Source: Pseudomonas amygdali (GTDB lineage Bacteria; Pseudomonadota; Gammaproteobacteria; Pseudomonadales; Pseudomonadaceae). Taken from it: a stretch of DNA of 34,971 nt. Made by a program: the position numbers and the translations under genes. Positions within the stretch are counted from its first letter, which is position 1, and each line of letters starts with the position of its first letter. Under the pieces are notes generated by a model, which searched no databases, was not told the origin of the DNA, and saw only the letters and a program-made list of their open reading frames with translations. Positions 19,271 to 28,341 of the stretch are shown here, in pieces. Location of the stretch: assembly GCF_002699855.1 (NCBI RefSeq), contig NZ_LKBW01000280.1, forward strand, positions 1-34,971, read 5' to 3'.

Positions 19271-21889
19271 ATGACGACCCAATCTCTGAAAACACCTAAA
19301 ACCGATCAGCAACTGCTGCGTGAACGCGCGAAGCAATTTGTTTTCGACTACCCCGATCTGCACGATCTGGCCTATAGCGTAGTCAGCAAGATCATGCTTC
19401 AGCACACGCAAAAGGTGTTTAACCCTGACAAGGTCTATTGGCATCGTTTCGGCAGCGCAAGCAGCAGTCCGCGTACATTCACCGGCTGGCAACATTCCGG
19501 CAAACCGCTGCAATCGATGACGTTGATCGAACTGCTCATGCAGAACTTCAACGCCCACGACGAAGAGGCCAGTGATGAGCTTTCCCTTTACGGCGGTTTT
19601 TATACCGACGGTCCGGATCATGAGGTGTTCGACGAGCGCAACGAGGTGCCCATGCTACCGCAGACTTTGCTGGCAGAAATGTGGACGCTGGATTTCAGCT
19701 CGCTGTACACCCGCCGCATGGAGCGTTTCTGGAGTTCGCACAGTGAGAATTTTTGCATTCTGGCCAAAGCGCACTATTTGGTTGCGGCCGGTAATTGCCT
19801 GCGCAAAGGTCAGCTTTCGCCAGACGACTTCAAGCAAGTCACTCGATTCGTCGTCACTGATCCCTCGCAGCCTGCGACGCTGAAGGCCTTGCGGGACTCG
19901 CCCTTGGTAACGCCTGGCCTTTCGGTGCATACGCTGGATATCAACGGCGTCAAGACTTACGACATGCTGCGTATCGTTATCGCTGATGGCCGGGAAGTGA
20001 TTTACCGGCCTGATGCCGAGCAGCCTTTTCAGGTGTTCGAAAACGAACGCGCGCTGTACAACTGGCTCAAGGGGCAGTTCGCGAGCGAGCAGGCGGGCAA
20101 GGCACTGACAGGCAATTTCCTGCGCGGCGAGGCGGCACGAACACAGGACAGCGTCAGGTTTGCGCGTGGGGTCAGTGAATTGCTCGCGCATGACTGGCGT
20201 GCCGATGTCCGACTTATCAATCAATCCCGGGCACCCATCGTGGGTGATCCCTTTATTTATCTGCGTGATATCGCGCGTCAAGTCATGACCACCGACGCGC
20301 ATCAGTTGCTGACGTCCAACGCCGATCTGCGCAAGCAGATATGGATCGGTTATCTAAGTGCCTTCATGCAGGCTTTTGGCGGGCTAGCCGCGTTGGGGTG
20401 GCCCGTTGCTCTGACGCTGGTTGGCGCAGGCCTCGCCAATACCGGGTTGAACATTGATCAGGCGGTCAATGGCAAGACCCCGGCGCAACGTCGCGCTGGT
20501 GTATTGGGTGCCATTATCAACACCCTTTACCTTCTTTTTAATCTGCCGCTACTGATGTCCATTCGTGCCATGCCTGAGCCTGTGCCATTAGTGCGGGCGG
20601 ATGTCGTGTCGCTCCCCAGTGAAGTTGTGGAGAGTGGCGTGATTGTCGATCCGCTGGAAAACATGGAAGGCAACCTGCTGCTGGACAGCCTCACGCCCTC
20701 AGCCGAGGAAGGCAGGTTTCGTGGCGTTTATTCGTTGGGCAATGGCGAAACCTGGATCAAGCTTGCGCGGTTGCCGTATCGCGTGATGTTCAGTGAGCAA
20801 CAGCAGTGCTGGTTTATCGTTGACCCTGACAATCCTTTTGCGTTCGTTGGCAGTAAGCCGGTTCGCTTGGGGCTCGACGGAGAATGGACGCTGATTCAAT
20901 CACCTGGCTTGCAGGGTGGCTCGCCTATGGATCCGCAGGTTCCGTCTACCAGCTCATCAGTCCCGCCAGGAAAACCTTATGCAACAGTGCATTCAACGTT
21001 CTGGGACAGGTACCTGCAAACGGACATATTCAATGAGCAATATTATGCAGAAAGAGCCCTGACTCGTCAGAAAGAGGTCATGGATATCTGGGAGCCAACC
21101 ACGGACGATGTTCTGGAGTCTGACTCTTCACCCGAAGGCGATGAAGTGTACCGGGACCCGTGGCACGGTAAACACAGGGTATTCAAGCTGGGCGAGGACG
21201 ACTATTACGGCGCTAACATCATGCTCTATACCCAGGAGGATACGGTGTTCAATCGATTCCTGCGTACAGGCGAACGTAGGGGCTCCAATCAGGTAAGGTT
21301 CATCGAGCGTCTTGCCGACGACATCCAGGTGGTGGGCTATAGCAATGATGTAGAGTTGTATAGGGGTGGCAGCGGTGATCGGGGCACCTCGGGTGCCGTG
21401 TTCCGCAGCGGGCAGATCAAGGTTGGCGATGTGCTGGTCAATACAGATATCACTTCGTTCAGTGAAAACCCCTATGTGGTCAGCGCGTTCGCCAGCAGTC
21501 GAGCCGGTGCTCCTACTAATGCGGTGATTGGGCCGATAACGTTCGATGATACTTCGGTGGTCTTTGTTTTACCCAAAGGACGGTATTTGAGGGCCACGCC
21601 GATCGCGCCATTTTCAGCCTCGCCCGATGAGGCAGAATCGATCTTTTTGCCTGGTTGTTATTTTCAGATCGAGAGTATCGAAGAAGTGGTCGGCGATTTT
21701 TATCGTCTCATGAAAGTCCAGATGCAGGAGGTCGATCGCCCGGTTCAGGGAAGGGCGCTTTACGATATGCGCACGGGCGAGCCATTCAGTCGAGAGCAAT
21801 ACGCGCTCAAGTTGGGGGCAGATGCGAAAGTATTGGTCGACCGGTTCTTTCCACAGAACCCGATGACTGACCTGTTCAGCCCTCACTGA
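19271..21889 (+). CDS. Large toxin with membrane-targeting domain and C-terminal ADP-ribosyltransferase domain
   Basis: This 872-aa protein belongs to the DUF6543 / membrane-targeted effector toxin group common in plant-associated Pseudomonas. Residues 1-330 are the conserved N-terminal region (DYPDLHDLAYSVVSKIML; LAEMWTLDFSSLYTRRMERF). A hydrophobic pair lies near 370-440 (FMQAFGGLAALGWPVALTLV and AIINTLYLLFNLPLL), suited to membrane insertion. Residues about 690-815 are a mono-ADP-ribosyltransferase: R698 in VELYRGG, the S-T-S-like TSFSENP at 728-734, and the E-x-E pair E787/E789 in DEAESIFLPG. This is the R-S-E class shared by HopU1 and SpvB-type toxins, which transfer ADP-ribose from NAD+ to host proteins. 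The ATG at 19271 has AGGAAG upstream. I found no signal peptide and no convincing hrp box, so the export route is open. No immunity gene is adjacent, which fits a eukaryotic target (inference). Confidence 0.82.
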   Translation: MTTQSLKTPKTDQQLLRERAKQFVFDYPDLHDLAYSVVSKIMLQHTQKVFNPDKVYWHRFGSASSSPRTFTGWQHSGKPLQSMTLIELLMQNFNAHDEEASDELSLYGGFYTDGPDHEVFDERNEVPMLPQTLLAEMWTLDFSSLYTRRMERFWSSHSENFCILAKAHYLVAAGNCLRKGQLSPDDFKQVTRFVVTDPSQPATLKALRDSPLVTPGLSVHTLDINGVKTYDMLRIVIADGREVIYRPDAEQPFQVFENERALYNWLKGQFASEQAGKALTGNFLRGEAARTQDSVRFARGVSELLAHDWRADVRLINQSRAPIVGDPFIYLRDIARQVMTTDAHQLLTSNADLRKQIWIGYLSAFMQAFGGLAALGWPVALTLVGAGLANTGLNIDQAVNGKTPAQRRAGVLGAIINTLYLLFNLPLLMSIRAMPEPVPLVRADVVSLPSEVVESGVIVDPLENMEGNLLLDSLTPSAEEGRFRGVYSLGNGETWIKLARLPYRVMFSEQQQCWFIVDPDNPFAFVGSKPVRLGLDGEWTLIQSPGLQGGSPMDPQVPSTSSSVPPGKPYATVHSTFWDRYLQTDIFNEQYYAERALTRQKEVMDIWEPTTDDVLESDSSPEGDEVYRDPWHGKHRVFKLGEDDYYGANIMLYTQEDTVFNRFLRTGERRGSNQVRFIERLADDIQVVGYSNDVELYRGGSGDRGTSGAVFRSGQIKVGDVLVNTDITSFSENPYVVSAFASSRAGAPTNAVIGPITFDDTSVVFVLPKGRYLRATPIAPFSASPDEAESIFLPGCYFQIESIEEVVGDFYRLMKVQMQEVDRPVQGRALYDMRTGEPFSREQYALKLGADAKVLVDRFFPQNPMTDLFSPH

Positions 21890-21902
21890 TCAAGCGCCGC
21901 CC

Positions 21903-21918
21903 GGTTTTATTTAAAACC
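21903..21918. terminator. Small hairpin between convergent genes
   Basis: GGTTTTA-TT-TAAAACC is a perfect 7-bp stem at the meeting point of the toxin gene and the acyl-CoA dehydrogenase gene, overlapping the latter's stop codon. The T/A-rich arms could serve both directions. The stem is short and weak. Confidence 0.35.
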
Positions 21919-23713
21919 AGTCATCGCGCATGGCAAGGCAGGTGTCATCGCGGTTCTCCAGAATGCTCAGCTCGTGATGGCAGCCCGGTAATTCCCTTGT
22001 CAGGAAGTAGCGGGCAGCTTGCAGCTTGCCCTTGTAGAAGTCGCTGTCGGCCGAATGACCTTTGCCCAGACCTTCCTCGGCGCGGATCGCCTGTTCCAGC
22101 CAGCGCCAGCCGATAATGGTGTGGCCGAATACCTTGAGGTACAGCGCCGAATTGGCCAGCGTACTGGTGATTCTGCCTTGCGCCAGATCGGTCAGCAGGC
22201 CGAGGGTGACAGCCTGCACATGAGCGACCAATTGCTCCAGAGGTTGGCGCAGCTCATGAAGTGAATCGTAGCCCTGCGCCCGCTCGCAGGTATCGGATAT
22301 CAGGCGCAGCAGTTGCTTGAGGCCGGTGCCGCCGTTCTGCGCCAGCTTGCGGCCAAGCAGGTCCAGCGACTGAATGCCGTGAGTACCTTCATGAATCGGA
22401 TTAAGCCGGTTGTCGCGGTAGTACTGCTCAACAGGGTATTCGCGGGTATAGCCATGACCGCCTAGAACCTGAATCGCCAGCTCGTTAGCCTTCAGGCAGA
22501 ACTCCGAGGGCCATGACTTGACCACCGGAGTCAGCAGGTCCAACAGTTCATGGGCATGCTTGCGGGCGTCTTCGGCTTCTCCGGTCTGTGTGTCGTCGAA
22601 CAGTCGCGAGGCATACAGGCACAGGTCGAACGCGCCTTCTACATACGCTTTCTGGGTCAGCAGCATGCGTCGCACGTCGGCGTGCTGAATGATCGGAACA
22701 GGCGCGCTCTCGGGGCTCTTGCTGTCGGGCAGCCGACCTTGAGGTCGGTCGCGGGCATAATCCAGAGAATACAGATACCCCGAATAGCCGAGCATGACCG
22801 CGCCCAGGCCGACGCCGATGCGTGCTTCGTTCATCATCTGGAACATGTAACTCAAACCGTGATGAGGCTTACCGACCAGATAGCCGACACACTCACCGTT
22901 ATCGCCGAAATTCAGCCCGGTAGAGGTCGTGCCTTTCCAGCCCATCTTGTGAAACAGGCCAGTCAGCAGCACATCGTTACGCTTGCCGAGGCTGCCGTCG
23001 TCGTTGACCAGAAACTTGGGCACGATGAACAGCGAGATACCTTTGACCCCGCCAGGCGCATCCGGCAGCTTTGCCAGTACCATGTGCACGATATTTTCCG
23101 AAAGTGCGTGATCACCACCCGAGATGAAAATCTTGTTGCCGCGCAGCCGATAGGTGCCGTCTTCTGCCGGTTCGGCGCGGGTGCGGATGTCTGACAGCGA
23201 CGAGCCTGCGTGTGGCTCGGTCAGCGCCATGGTGCCGAAAAAGCGCCCCTCGATCATCGGTTGCAGAAAGCGCTGTTTTTGTTCGTCGTTGCCAAAACTC
23301 TCAATCAGGTTCGCCGCGCCCATGGTCAGGAACGGGTAGGCCGTGGTTCCGACATTGGCTGCCTGAAAGTGGGCAAAGCAGGCCTGTGACAGCAAGGTCG
23401 GCAACTGCATGCCGCCCGCTTCAAAATCACGCGATGCATTGAGAAAACCAGCGGCGAGAAACGCATCCACCGCAGGCTTGACCTCGGGGATCAGAATCGC
23501 TTCGCCATTTTCATAGCGCGGCTCGTTTTCGTCAGCCTTGCGGTTGTGCGGCGCAAAATATTTTTCCGCGATAGTACGCGCCGTCCCCAGCGCTGCATCG
23601 AAGGTTTCCCGCGAATGCTCGGCAAACCGCTCACGCCGCGTCAGCCCTTCGGCGTCCAGCACTTCATACAGCTCGAAAGCCAGGTTTCGTGAACTGAGCA
23701 GCGACTCGGACAT
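21911..23713 (-). CDS. Acyl-CoA dehydrogenase
   Basis: This is a 600-aa FAD enzyme that introduces the alpha-beta double bond in acyl-CoA, passing electrons to electron-transferring flavoprotein. The order is N-terminal helical domain (to about residue 160), beta domain with MALTEPHAGSSLSDI and RGNKIFISGGDH, then helical domain with QVLGGHGYTREYPVEQYYRD and the catalytic Glu in IHEGTHGIQSLDLLGRK. The extra C-terminal 120 residues match the longer subfamily with an acyl-CoA dehydrogenase C-terminal extension. ATG at 23713 gives the usual start MSESLLSSRNLAFELYEVLD; a longer reading to 23923 would run through the repeat region. The substrate chain length cannot be read from sequence. Confidence 0.92.
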   Translation of the reverse strand: MSESLLSSRNLAFELYEVLDAEGLTRRERFAEHSRETFDAALGTARTIAEKYFAPHNRKADENEPRYENGEAILIPEVKPAVDAFLAAGFLNASRDFEAGGMQLPTLLSQACFAHFQAANVGTTAYPFLTMGAANLIESFGNDEQKQRFLQPMIEGRFFGTMALTEPHAGSSLSDIRTRAEPAEDGTYRLRGNKIFISGGDHALSENIVHMVLAKLPDAPGGVKGISLFIVPKFLVNDDGSLGKRNDVLLTGLFHKMGWKGTTSTGLNFGDNGECVGYLVGKPHHGLSYMFQMMNEARIGVGLGAVMLGYSGYLYSLDYARDRPQGRLPDSKSPESAPVPIIQHADVRRMLLTQKAYVEGAFDLCLYASRLFDDTQTGEAEDARKHAHELLDLLTPVVKSWPSEFCLKANELAIQVLGGHGYTREYPVEQYYRDNRLNPIHEGTHGIQSLDLLGRKLAQNGGTGLKQLLRLISDTCERAQGYDSLHELRQPLEQLVAHVQAVTLGLLTDLAQGRITSTLANSALYLKVFGHTIIGWRWLEQAIRAEEGLGKGHSADSDFYKGKLQAARYFLTRELPGCHHELSILENRDDTCLAMRDDWF

Positions 23714-23821
23714 GATGGCGTACCTATTCTTGGAATGACCCAAGTCTAGGTCGGGTTGAGGGGGGAGGGTAGCAAGATTGATTCGGGTGATGGTCGAGCG
23801 TGTGCGGGGGGGATCGAGAGC

Positions 23822-23925
23822 GGACGCGGAGCGTCCAGAGCATGGGAACGGTCGGTGTCTTTCGGACACCTCTCGTTCCGCACGCTCCAGCGTGGGAATG
23901 CCTTTCTTGACGCTCTGCGTCATCT
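23822..23925. repeat. Palindromic repeat cluster between putA and the acyl-CoA dehydrogenase gene
   Basis: In order there are GGACGC-GGA-GCGTCC (23822-23836), the nested cruciform GGAACG-GTC-GGTGTC-TTTCG-GACACC-TCT-CGTTCC (23845-23879), ACGCT-CC-AGCGT (23882-23893), and GACGC-TCT-GCGTC (23909-23921). The last two, with the block GCGTGGGAATGCC between them, repeat the unit at 62-101. As transcribed RNA these would form strong stems at the putA 3' end, possibly helping termination. Confidence 0.75.
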
Positions 23926-23939
23926 GTTACCTAGCGGCA

Positions 23940-26900
23940 TCAGCCGATCGTCATCAGGCTCGCATTGCCACCCGCCGCCGCGGTGTTGACGCTCAATGCC
24001 CGCTCTATCACCAGACGTTCCAGCGGCACGTTGGTTTCGCCGTGGGACAGGCCATTGACGCCGACGATTGCACCGCTGCTTTGTGCGATCTGCTGGCAGA
24101 TGGCGCGTAGCTGATCGGAATCGCCGTGGTGCAGGACGGCGTCGATAGCGACTTCGTCCTTGGTCCAGTCAGGGATCAGCTTGATGCGTGCCTGAACGTC
24201 CTTTGGCAGACGAGCGCGCAATGGCTTGCTGATGTCTGTTTCCGGCCACACGGCAGAGCTGCCGACAGCCAGCACGGCCGCCAGTTGAATCAGCAGGTCG
24301 TTCTCGTCATCCGCCAGGCAAAGCACGTGTTCACGCGGCAGAATCGCATAGCTGTTGCGCTCGCCGGTCGGCCCCGCCAGCTGGCGAGTGATGCCGCTTT
24401 GCGATTGCTCGGCGTATTGGCTGCACAGGGCATCCAGATCGCTTTGCTGATTACTGGCTGCCCAGGTCTTCAAGGCTTGCAACGGTTTGTTGAGGATGTC
24501 ACGCAGGCGGGTGTCCGGAGCAGACAGTGCATCACTGCGCACGAACGATTTCTCGATGGCATCCTGCGGACGCGTCGACAGCAGGCGGTACAGGTACAGC
24601 GGGCCACCGGCTTTAGGGCCTGTACCGGACAAGCCTTCGCCGCCAAATGGCTGGACGCCCACCACAGCACCGACGATGTTACGGTTTACATAGACGTTGC
24701 CTGCGTTGACGTTGTCGATGACCTTGGCGATAGTCTCGTCGATGCGGGTATGAACACCAAGGGTCAGGCCGTAGCCGGATGCATTGATCTGGTCGATCAG
24801 CAGGCCCAGTTCCTTGCGCTTGTAGCGCACCACATGCAGCACCGGGCCGAAGATTTCGCGTTGCAGCTCATCGAAGCTTTCCAGCTCGATCAGGGTCGGC
24901 ATCACGTAGGTGCCACGCTTAAGCTCCGTGCTGTCGGCAATGGCCACCTGATAAACCGTACGGCCTTTGTCGCGCATGGCCTGGATGTGTTTTTCGATAC
25001 CCGCCTTGGCCTCGGCATCGATCACCGGGCCGATGTCCACGGACAGGCGCTCCGGGTTGCCGAGGCGGCTCTCGGCCATCGCCCCCTTGAGCATTTCGAT
25101 GACGCGGTCGGCAGAGTCTTCCTGCAGGCACAGCACGCGCAGTGCCGAGCAGCGTTGCCCGGCGCTGTCTAACGCCGAAGAAACCACGTCGATGACAACC
25201 TGTTCGGTCAGCGCCGAAGAGTCGACGATCATCGCGTTCTGACCGCCGGTTTCGGCGATCAACGGGATGGGGCGGCCCTGCGAGTCCAGGCGACCCGCCA
25301 CGTTGCGTTGCAGCAGGCGGGCGACTTCAGTGGAACCGGTGAACATCACGCCTTTGACGCGTTCGTCGCCGACCAGCCCGGCACCTACGGTTTCACCGCG
25401 CCCCGGTAACAATTGCACCACGCCTTCCGGGATGCCGGCTTCAAGCATCAGGCGCACGGCCTGGGCGGCAATCAACGGTGTTTGCTCGGCCGGTTTGGCC
25501 AGCACCGGGTTGCCCGCAGCCAGTGCAGCAGCGACCTGACCGCTGAAAATTGCCAGCGGGAAGTTCCACGGGCTGATGCAGACCACCGGCCCCAGCGGAC
25601 GATGGGCGTCGTTGGTGAAATCATTGCGCGCCTGTACGGCGTAGTAACGCAGGAAGTCGACGGCTTCGCGCACCTCGGCGATGGCGTTGGCGAAGGTCTT
25701 GCCCGCCTCGCGGACCAGCAGGCCCATCAAGGGCTGGATGTCGCTTTCCATCAAATCGGCAGCACGTTCCAGAATTGCGGCGCGTTCGGCAGGCGGTGTT
25801 GCCTGCCAGATCGGGCCAGCGCTCAAGGCGCACTGGATGGCGTTCTCGACATCCTGCAGCGAGGCTTCCTGAATATGACCGACCACATCACGCAGGTCCG
25901 ATGGGTTCAACGCGGCAGTCAGTGTGCCTGCGCTGGCCGGGCAGCCGAGCATGGGGGCAGCTTTCCAGTCATTGTGCGCTGTGGCGAGCAGGGCCGATGA
26001 CAGCGAAGCCAGACGATGCTCGTTGGCCATGTCGATGCCGCTGGAGTTGGCGCGCTCGGTGCCATACAGGTCGCGCGGCAGCGGAATGCGCGGGTGCGGC
26101 AAGCCGAAACCGCCTTCCTGTGTTGCCATGCGTTCGATCTGGCTGACCGGGTCGGCCACCAGTTCCTGAATGGAGATCGAATGGTCGGCAATCCGGTTGA
26201 CGAACGACGTGTTGGCACCGTTTTCCAGCAGACGACGGACCAGATAGGCCAACAGCGTTTCATGCGTGCCGACCGGAGCGTACACGCGGCATGGACGGTT
26301 CAGCTTGCCGTCTGCGACCTTGCCTACGACCTGCTCGTACAAAGGCTCGCCCATGCCGTGCAGGCACTGGAACTCATACTGACCTGGGTAATAATTCTGC
26401 CCGGCGATCTGGTAAATAGCCGCCAGGGTGTGGGCGTTGTGTGTGGCGAATTGTGGATAAATGACTTCTGGTGCCGCCAGCAGCTTGAGGGCACAGGCGA
26501 TGTACGAGACGTCGGTGTACACCTTGCGCGTGTACACCGGATAGCCTTCCAGACCTTCGACCTGGGCGCGCTTGATCTCGCTGTCCCAATACGCGCCCTT
26601 GACCAGACGGATCATCAGGCGGTGACGGCTGCGCCGAGCCAGATCGATCACGTAATCGATCACATAAGGGCAGCGCTTCTGGTAAGCCTGAATCACGAAG
26701 CCAATGCCGTTCCAGCCAGTGAGCTGCGGTTCGAAGCACAGGCGCTCGAGCAGATCCAGTGACAGCTCCAGACGATCAGCCTCTTCGGCATCGATGTTCA
26801 GGCCGATGTCGTACTGCCTGGCCAGCAGGGTCAGCGACAGCAGGCGCGGGTACAGTTCTTCCATCACGCGCTCGTACTGGGCGCGGCTATAGCGCGGGTG

Positions 26901-27893
26901 CAGTGCCGACAGCTTGATGGAAATGCCCGGGCCTTCGTAGATACCGCGGCCGTGGGAGGCCTTGCCGATGGAGTGTATGGCCTGCTCGTAGGACGCGAGA
27001 TACTTCTGCGCATCATGCTCGGTAAGCGCCGCTTCACCCAGCATGTCGTAGGAATAGCGGAAGCCCTTGGCTTCAAAACGGCTGGCATTGGCCAGGGCTT
27101 CGCCGATGGTTTCGCCGGTGACGAACTGCTCGCCCATCAGGCGCATGGCCATGTCGACGCCCTTGCGGATCATCGGTTCGCCGCTCTTGCCGATGATGCG
27201 GCTCAGTGAAGAAGTGAGGCCTGCCTCGTTGTGAGTGGCGACCAGCTTGCCGGTCAGCAGCAGGCCCCAGGTGGCAGCGTTGACGAACAGCGAGGGGCTG
27301 TTGCCCAAGTGCGGCTGCCAGTTGCCGTTGCTGATCTTGTCGCGAATCAGGGCATCGCGCGTGCCCTTGTCCGGAATGCGCAGCAACGCCTCGGCCAGGC
27401 ACATGAGTGCAACGCCTTCCTGCGAGGACAGCGAAAATTCCTGCAACAGGCCTTGAACAATGCCAGCGCGGCCGCCAGCGCTTTTTTGGTTGCGCAGCTT
27501 TTCGGCAATAGACGCGGCCATCTTGTTGGTGGCTTCGGCAACAGGTGCAGTCAGGCGCGCCTGCTCCAGCAGCATCGGCACCACTTCCTGCTCGGGGCGG
27601 CGGTAGGCGGAGGTGATGGCCGCCCGCAGTACCGACTGCGGTTGAATGCTCTCGGCAAAATCCAGGAAGCATTGCAGGCCTGTGTCTTCCGCCACTTCGC
27701 CTCGGTCTTCGCTGTCTTTGCCAGTCGCGCCATTGAGCTCCAGCAAGGTTGCACCACTCTCCAGTTTTTCCAGGTAATTGAAAATCGCCTGCTTGATCAA
27801 CCAGTGCGGTGTGCGGTCGATCGAATGGGCGGCGGCTTTCAATCGCTCGCGGGTCGGGTCGTCAAGTTTGACGCCCAGAGTAGTGGTGGCCAT
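23940..27893 (-). CDS. putA: Bifunctional proline dehydrogenase / glutamate-semialdehyde dehydrogenase PutA
   Basis: The 1317-aa protein oxidises proline to glutamate in two steps, with FAD and NAD+, at the inner membrane, and represses its own operon. Residues 1-47 are the ribbon-helix-helix DNA-binding domain (TTLGVKLDDPTRERLKAAA). Proline dehydrogenase follows to about residue 560, with YEGPGISIKLSALHPRY, RLVKGAYWDSEIK and GTHETLLAYLVRRLLENG. The aldehyde dehydrogenase half has GPVVCISPWNFPLAIF, IAETGGQNAMIV and the catalytic Cys in DSAGQRCSALR. A C-terminal domain of about 250 residues closes the substrate tunnel. Full length and intact. It is divergent from putP across a gap with PutA operators. 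The ribbon-helix-helix shows that this is the trifunctional, autoregulating type. Confidence 0.97.
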   Translation of the reverse strand: MATTTLGVKLDDPTRERLKAAAHSIDRTPHWLIKQAIFNYLEKLESGATLLELNGATGKDSEDRGEVAEDTGLQCFLDFAESIQPQSVLRAAITSAYRRPEQEVVPMLLEQARLTAPVAEATNKMAASIAEKLRNQKSAGGRAGIVQGLLQEFSLSSQEGVALMCLAEALLRIPDKGTRDALIRDKISNGNWQPHLGNSPSLFVNAATWGLLLTGKLVATHNEAGLTSSLSRIIGKSGEPMIRKGVDMAMRLMGEQFVTGETIGEALANASRFEAKGFRYSYDMLGEAALTEHDAQKYLASYEQAIHSIGKASHGRGIYEGPGISIKLSALHPRYSRAQYERVMEELYPRLLSLTLLARQYDIGLNIDAEEADRLELSLDLLERLCFEPQLTGWNGIGFVIQAYQKRCPYVIDYVIDLARRSRHRLMIRLVKGAYWDSEIKRAQVEGLEGYPVYTRKVYTDVSYIACALKLLAAPEVIYPQFATHNAHTLAAIYQIAGQNYYPGQYEFQCLHGMGEPLYEQVVGKVADGKLNRPCRVYAPVGTHETLLAYLVRRLLENGANTSFVNRIADHSISIQELVADPVSQIERMATQEGGFGLPHPRIPLPRDLYGTERANSSGIDMANEHRLASLSSALLATAHNDWKAAPMLGCPASAGTLTAALNPSDLRDVVGHIQEASLQDVENAIQCALSAGPIWQATPPAERAAILERAADLMESDIQPLMGLLVREAGKTFANAIAEVREAVDFLRYYAVQARNDFTNDAHRPLGPVVCISPWNFPLAIFSGQVAAALAAGNPVLAKPAEQTPLIAAQAVRLMLEAGIPEGVVQLLPGRGETVGAGLVGDERVKGVMFTGSTEVARLLQRNVAGRLDSQGRPIPLIAETGGQNAMIVDSSALTEQVVIDVVSSALDSAGQRCSALRVLCLQEDSADRVIEMLKGAMAESRLGNPERLSVDIGPVIDAEAKAGIEKHIQAMRDKGRTVYQVAIADSTELKRGTYVMPTLIELESFDELQREIFGPVLHVVRYKRKELGLLIDQINASGYGLTLGVHTRIDETIAKVIDNVNAGNVYVNRNIVGAVVGVQPFGGEGLSGTGPKAGGPLYLYRLLSTRPQDAIEKSFVRSDALSAPDTRLRDILNKPLQALKTWAASNQQSDLDALCSQYAEQSQSGITRQLAGPTGERNSYAILPREHVLCLADDENDLLIQLAAVLAVGSSAVWPETDISKPLRARLPKDVQARIKLIPDWTKDEVAIDAVLHHGDSDQLRAICQQIAQSSGAIVGVNGLSHGETNVPLERLVIERALSVNTAAAGGNASLMTIG

Positions 27894-27965
27894 GTGTTGT
27901 CCTCATTATAGCCACGCAACGGTGGCATCGGCTTTGGCGAAGATTAGCGCTGTGACGGGGTTAGG

Positions 27966-28202
27966 TGCAACCGAGTGCAACCCTGTTTCGATAATATTTT
28001 GTGACATTCCCGGCAAGTGACCCGCAAAAGTGCTGCTTTGCTCAGAGCTGGTGCGCGATTGTTTGTAGAGAGGGTCGAAAGCGCCCTAAAATGGCGCAGA
28101 AAAACGCCTTTATTGGTTTTTTTGTAACAGGTGCAACTTGCACGGTGAAATGGGTTGCACCTTGTTTGGTTTGTTTAATAGGATTCATTCCCGCGGTGCA
28201 AC
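27966..28202. promoter_or_regulatory. putA-putP control region with five PutA operator hexamers
   Basis: GTTGCA or its complement TGCAAC occurs exactly at 27966-27971, 27976-27981, 28132-28137, 28154-28159 and 28197-28202; TGCAAA at 28257-28262 is one base off. Established work on E. coli PutA shows its ribbon-helix-helix binds GTTGCA. Five hits in 240 bases is far above the roughly 0.1 expected by chance. The first two are spaced ten bases apart, one helical turn. GTGCAA-C-TTGCAC (28131-28143) adds a symmetric site. Repression of both genes without proline is the expected result. The remaining gap 27894-28341 holds no gene. Confidence 0.8.
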
Positions 28203-28341
28203 CGCCAGTCATTGATTGCCGATCCTTGCGGAGCGATCAGTCAACGCGGTGTCGGGTGCAAAAGCACGGATGCGCCGTATATCGGTCGCTATTCCCTTTG
28301 GCATCGGGTGCCAACATAAAAACAATGCCAAGGCAGAACTC

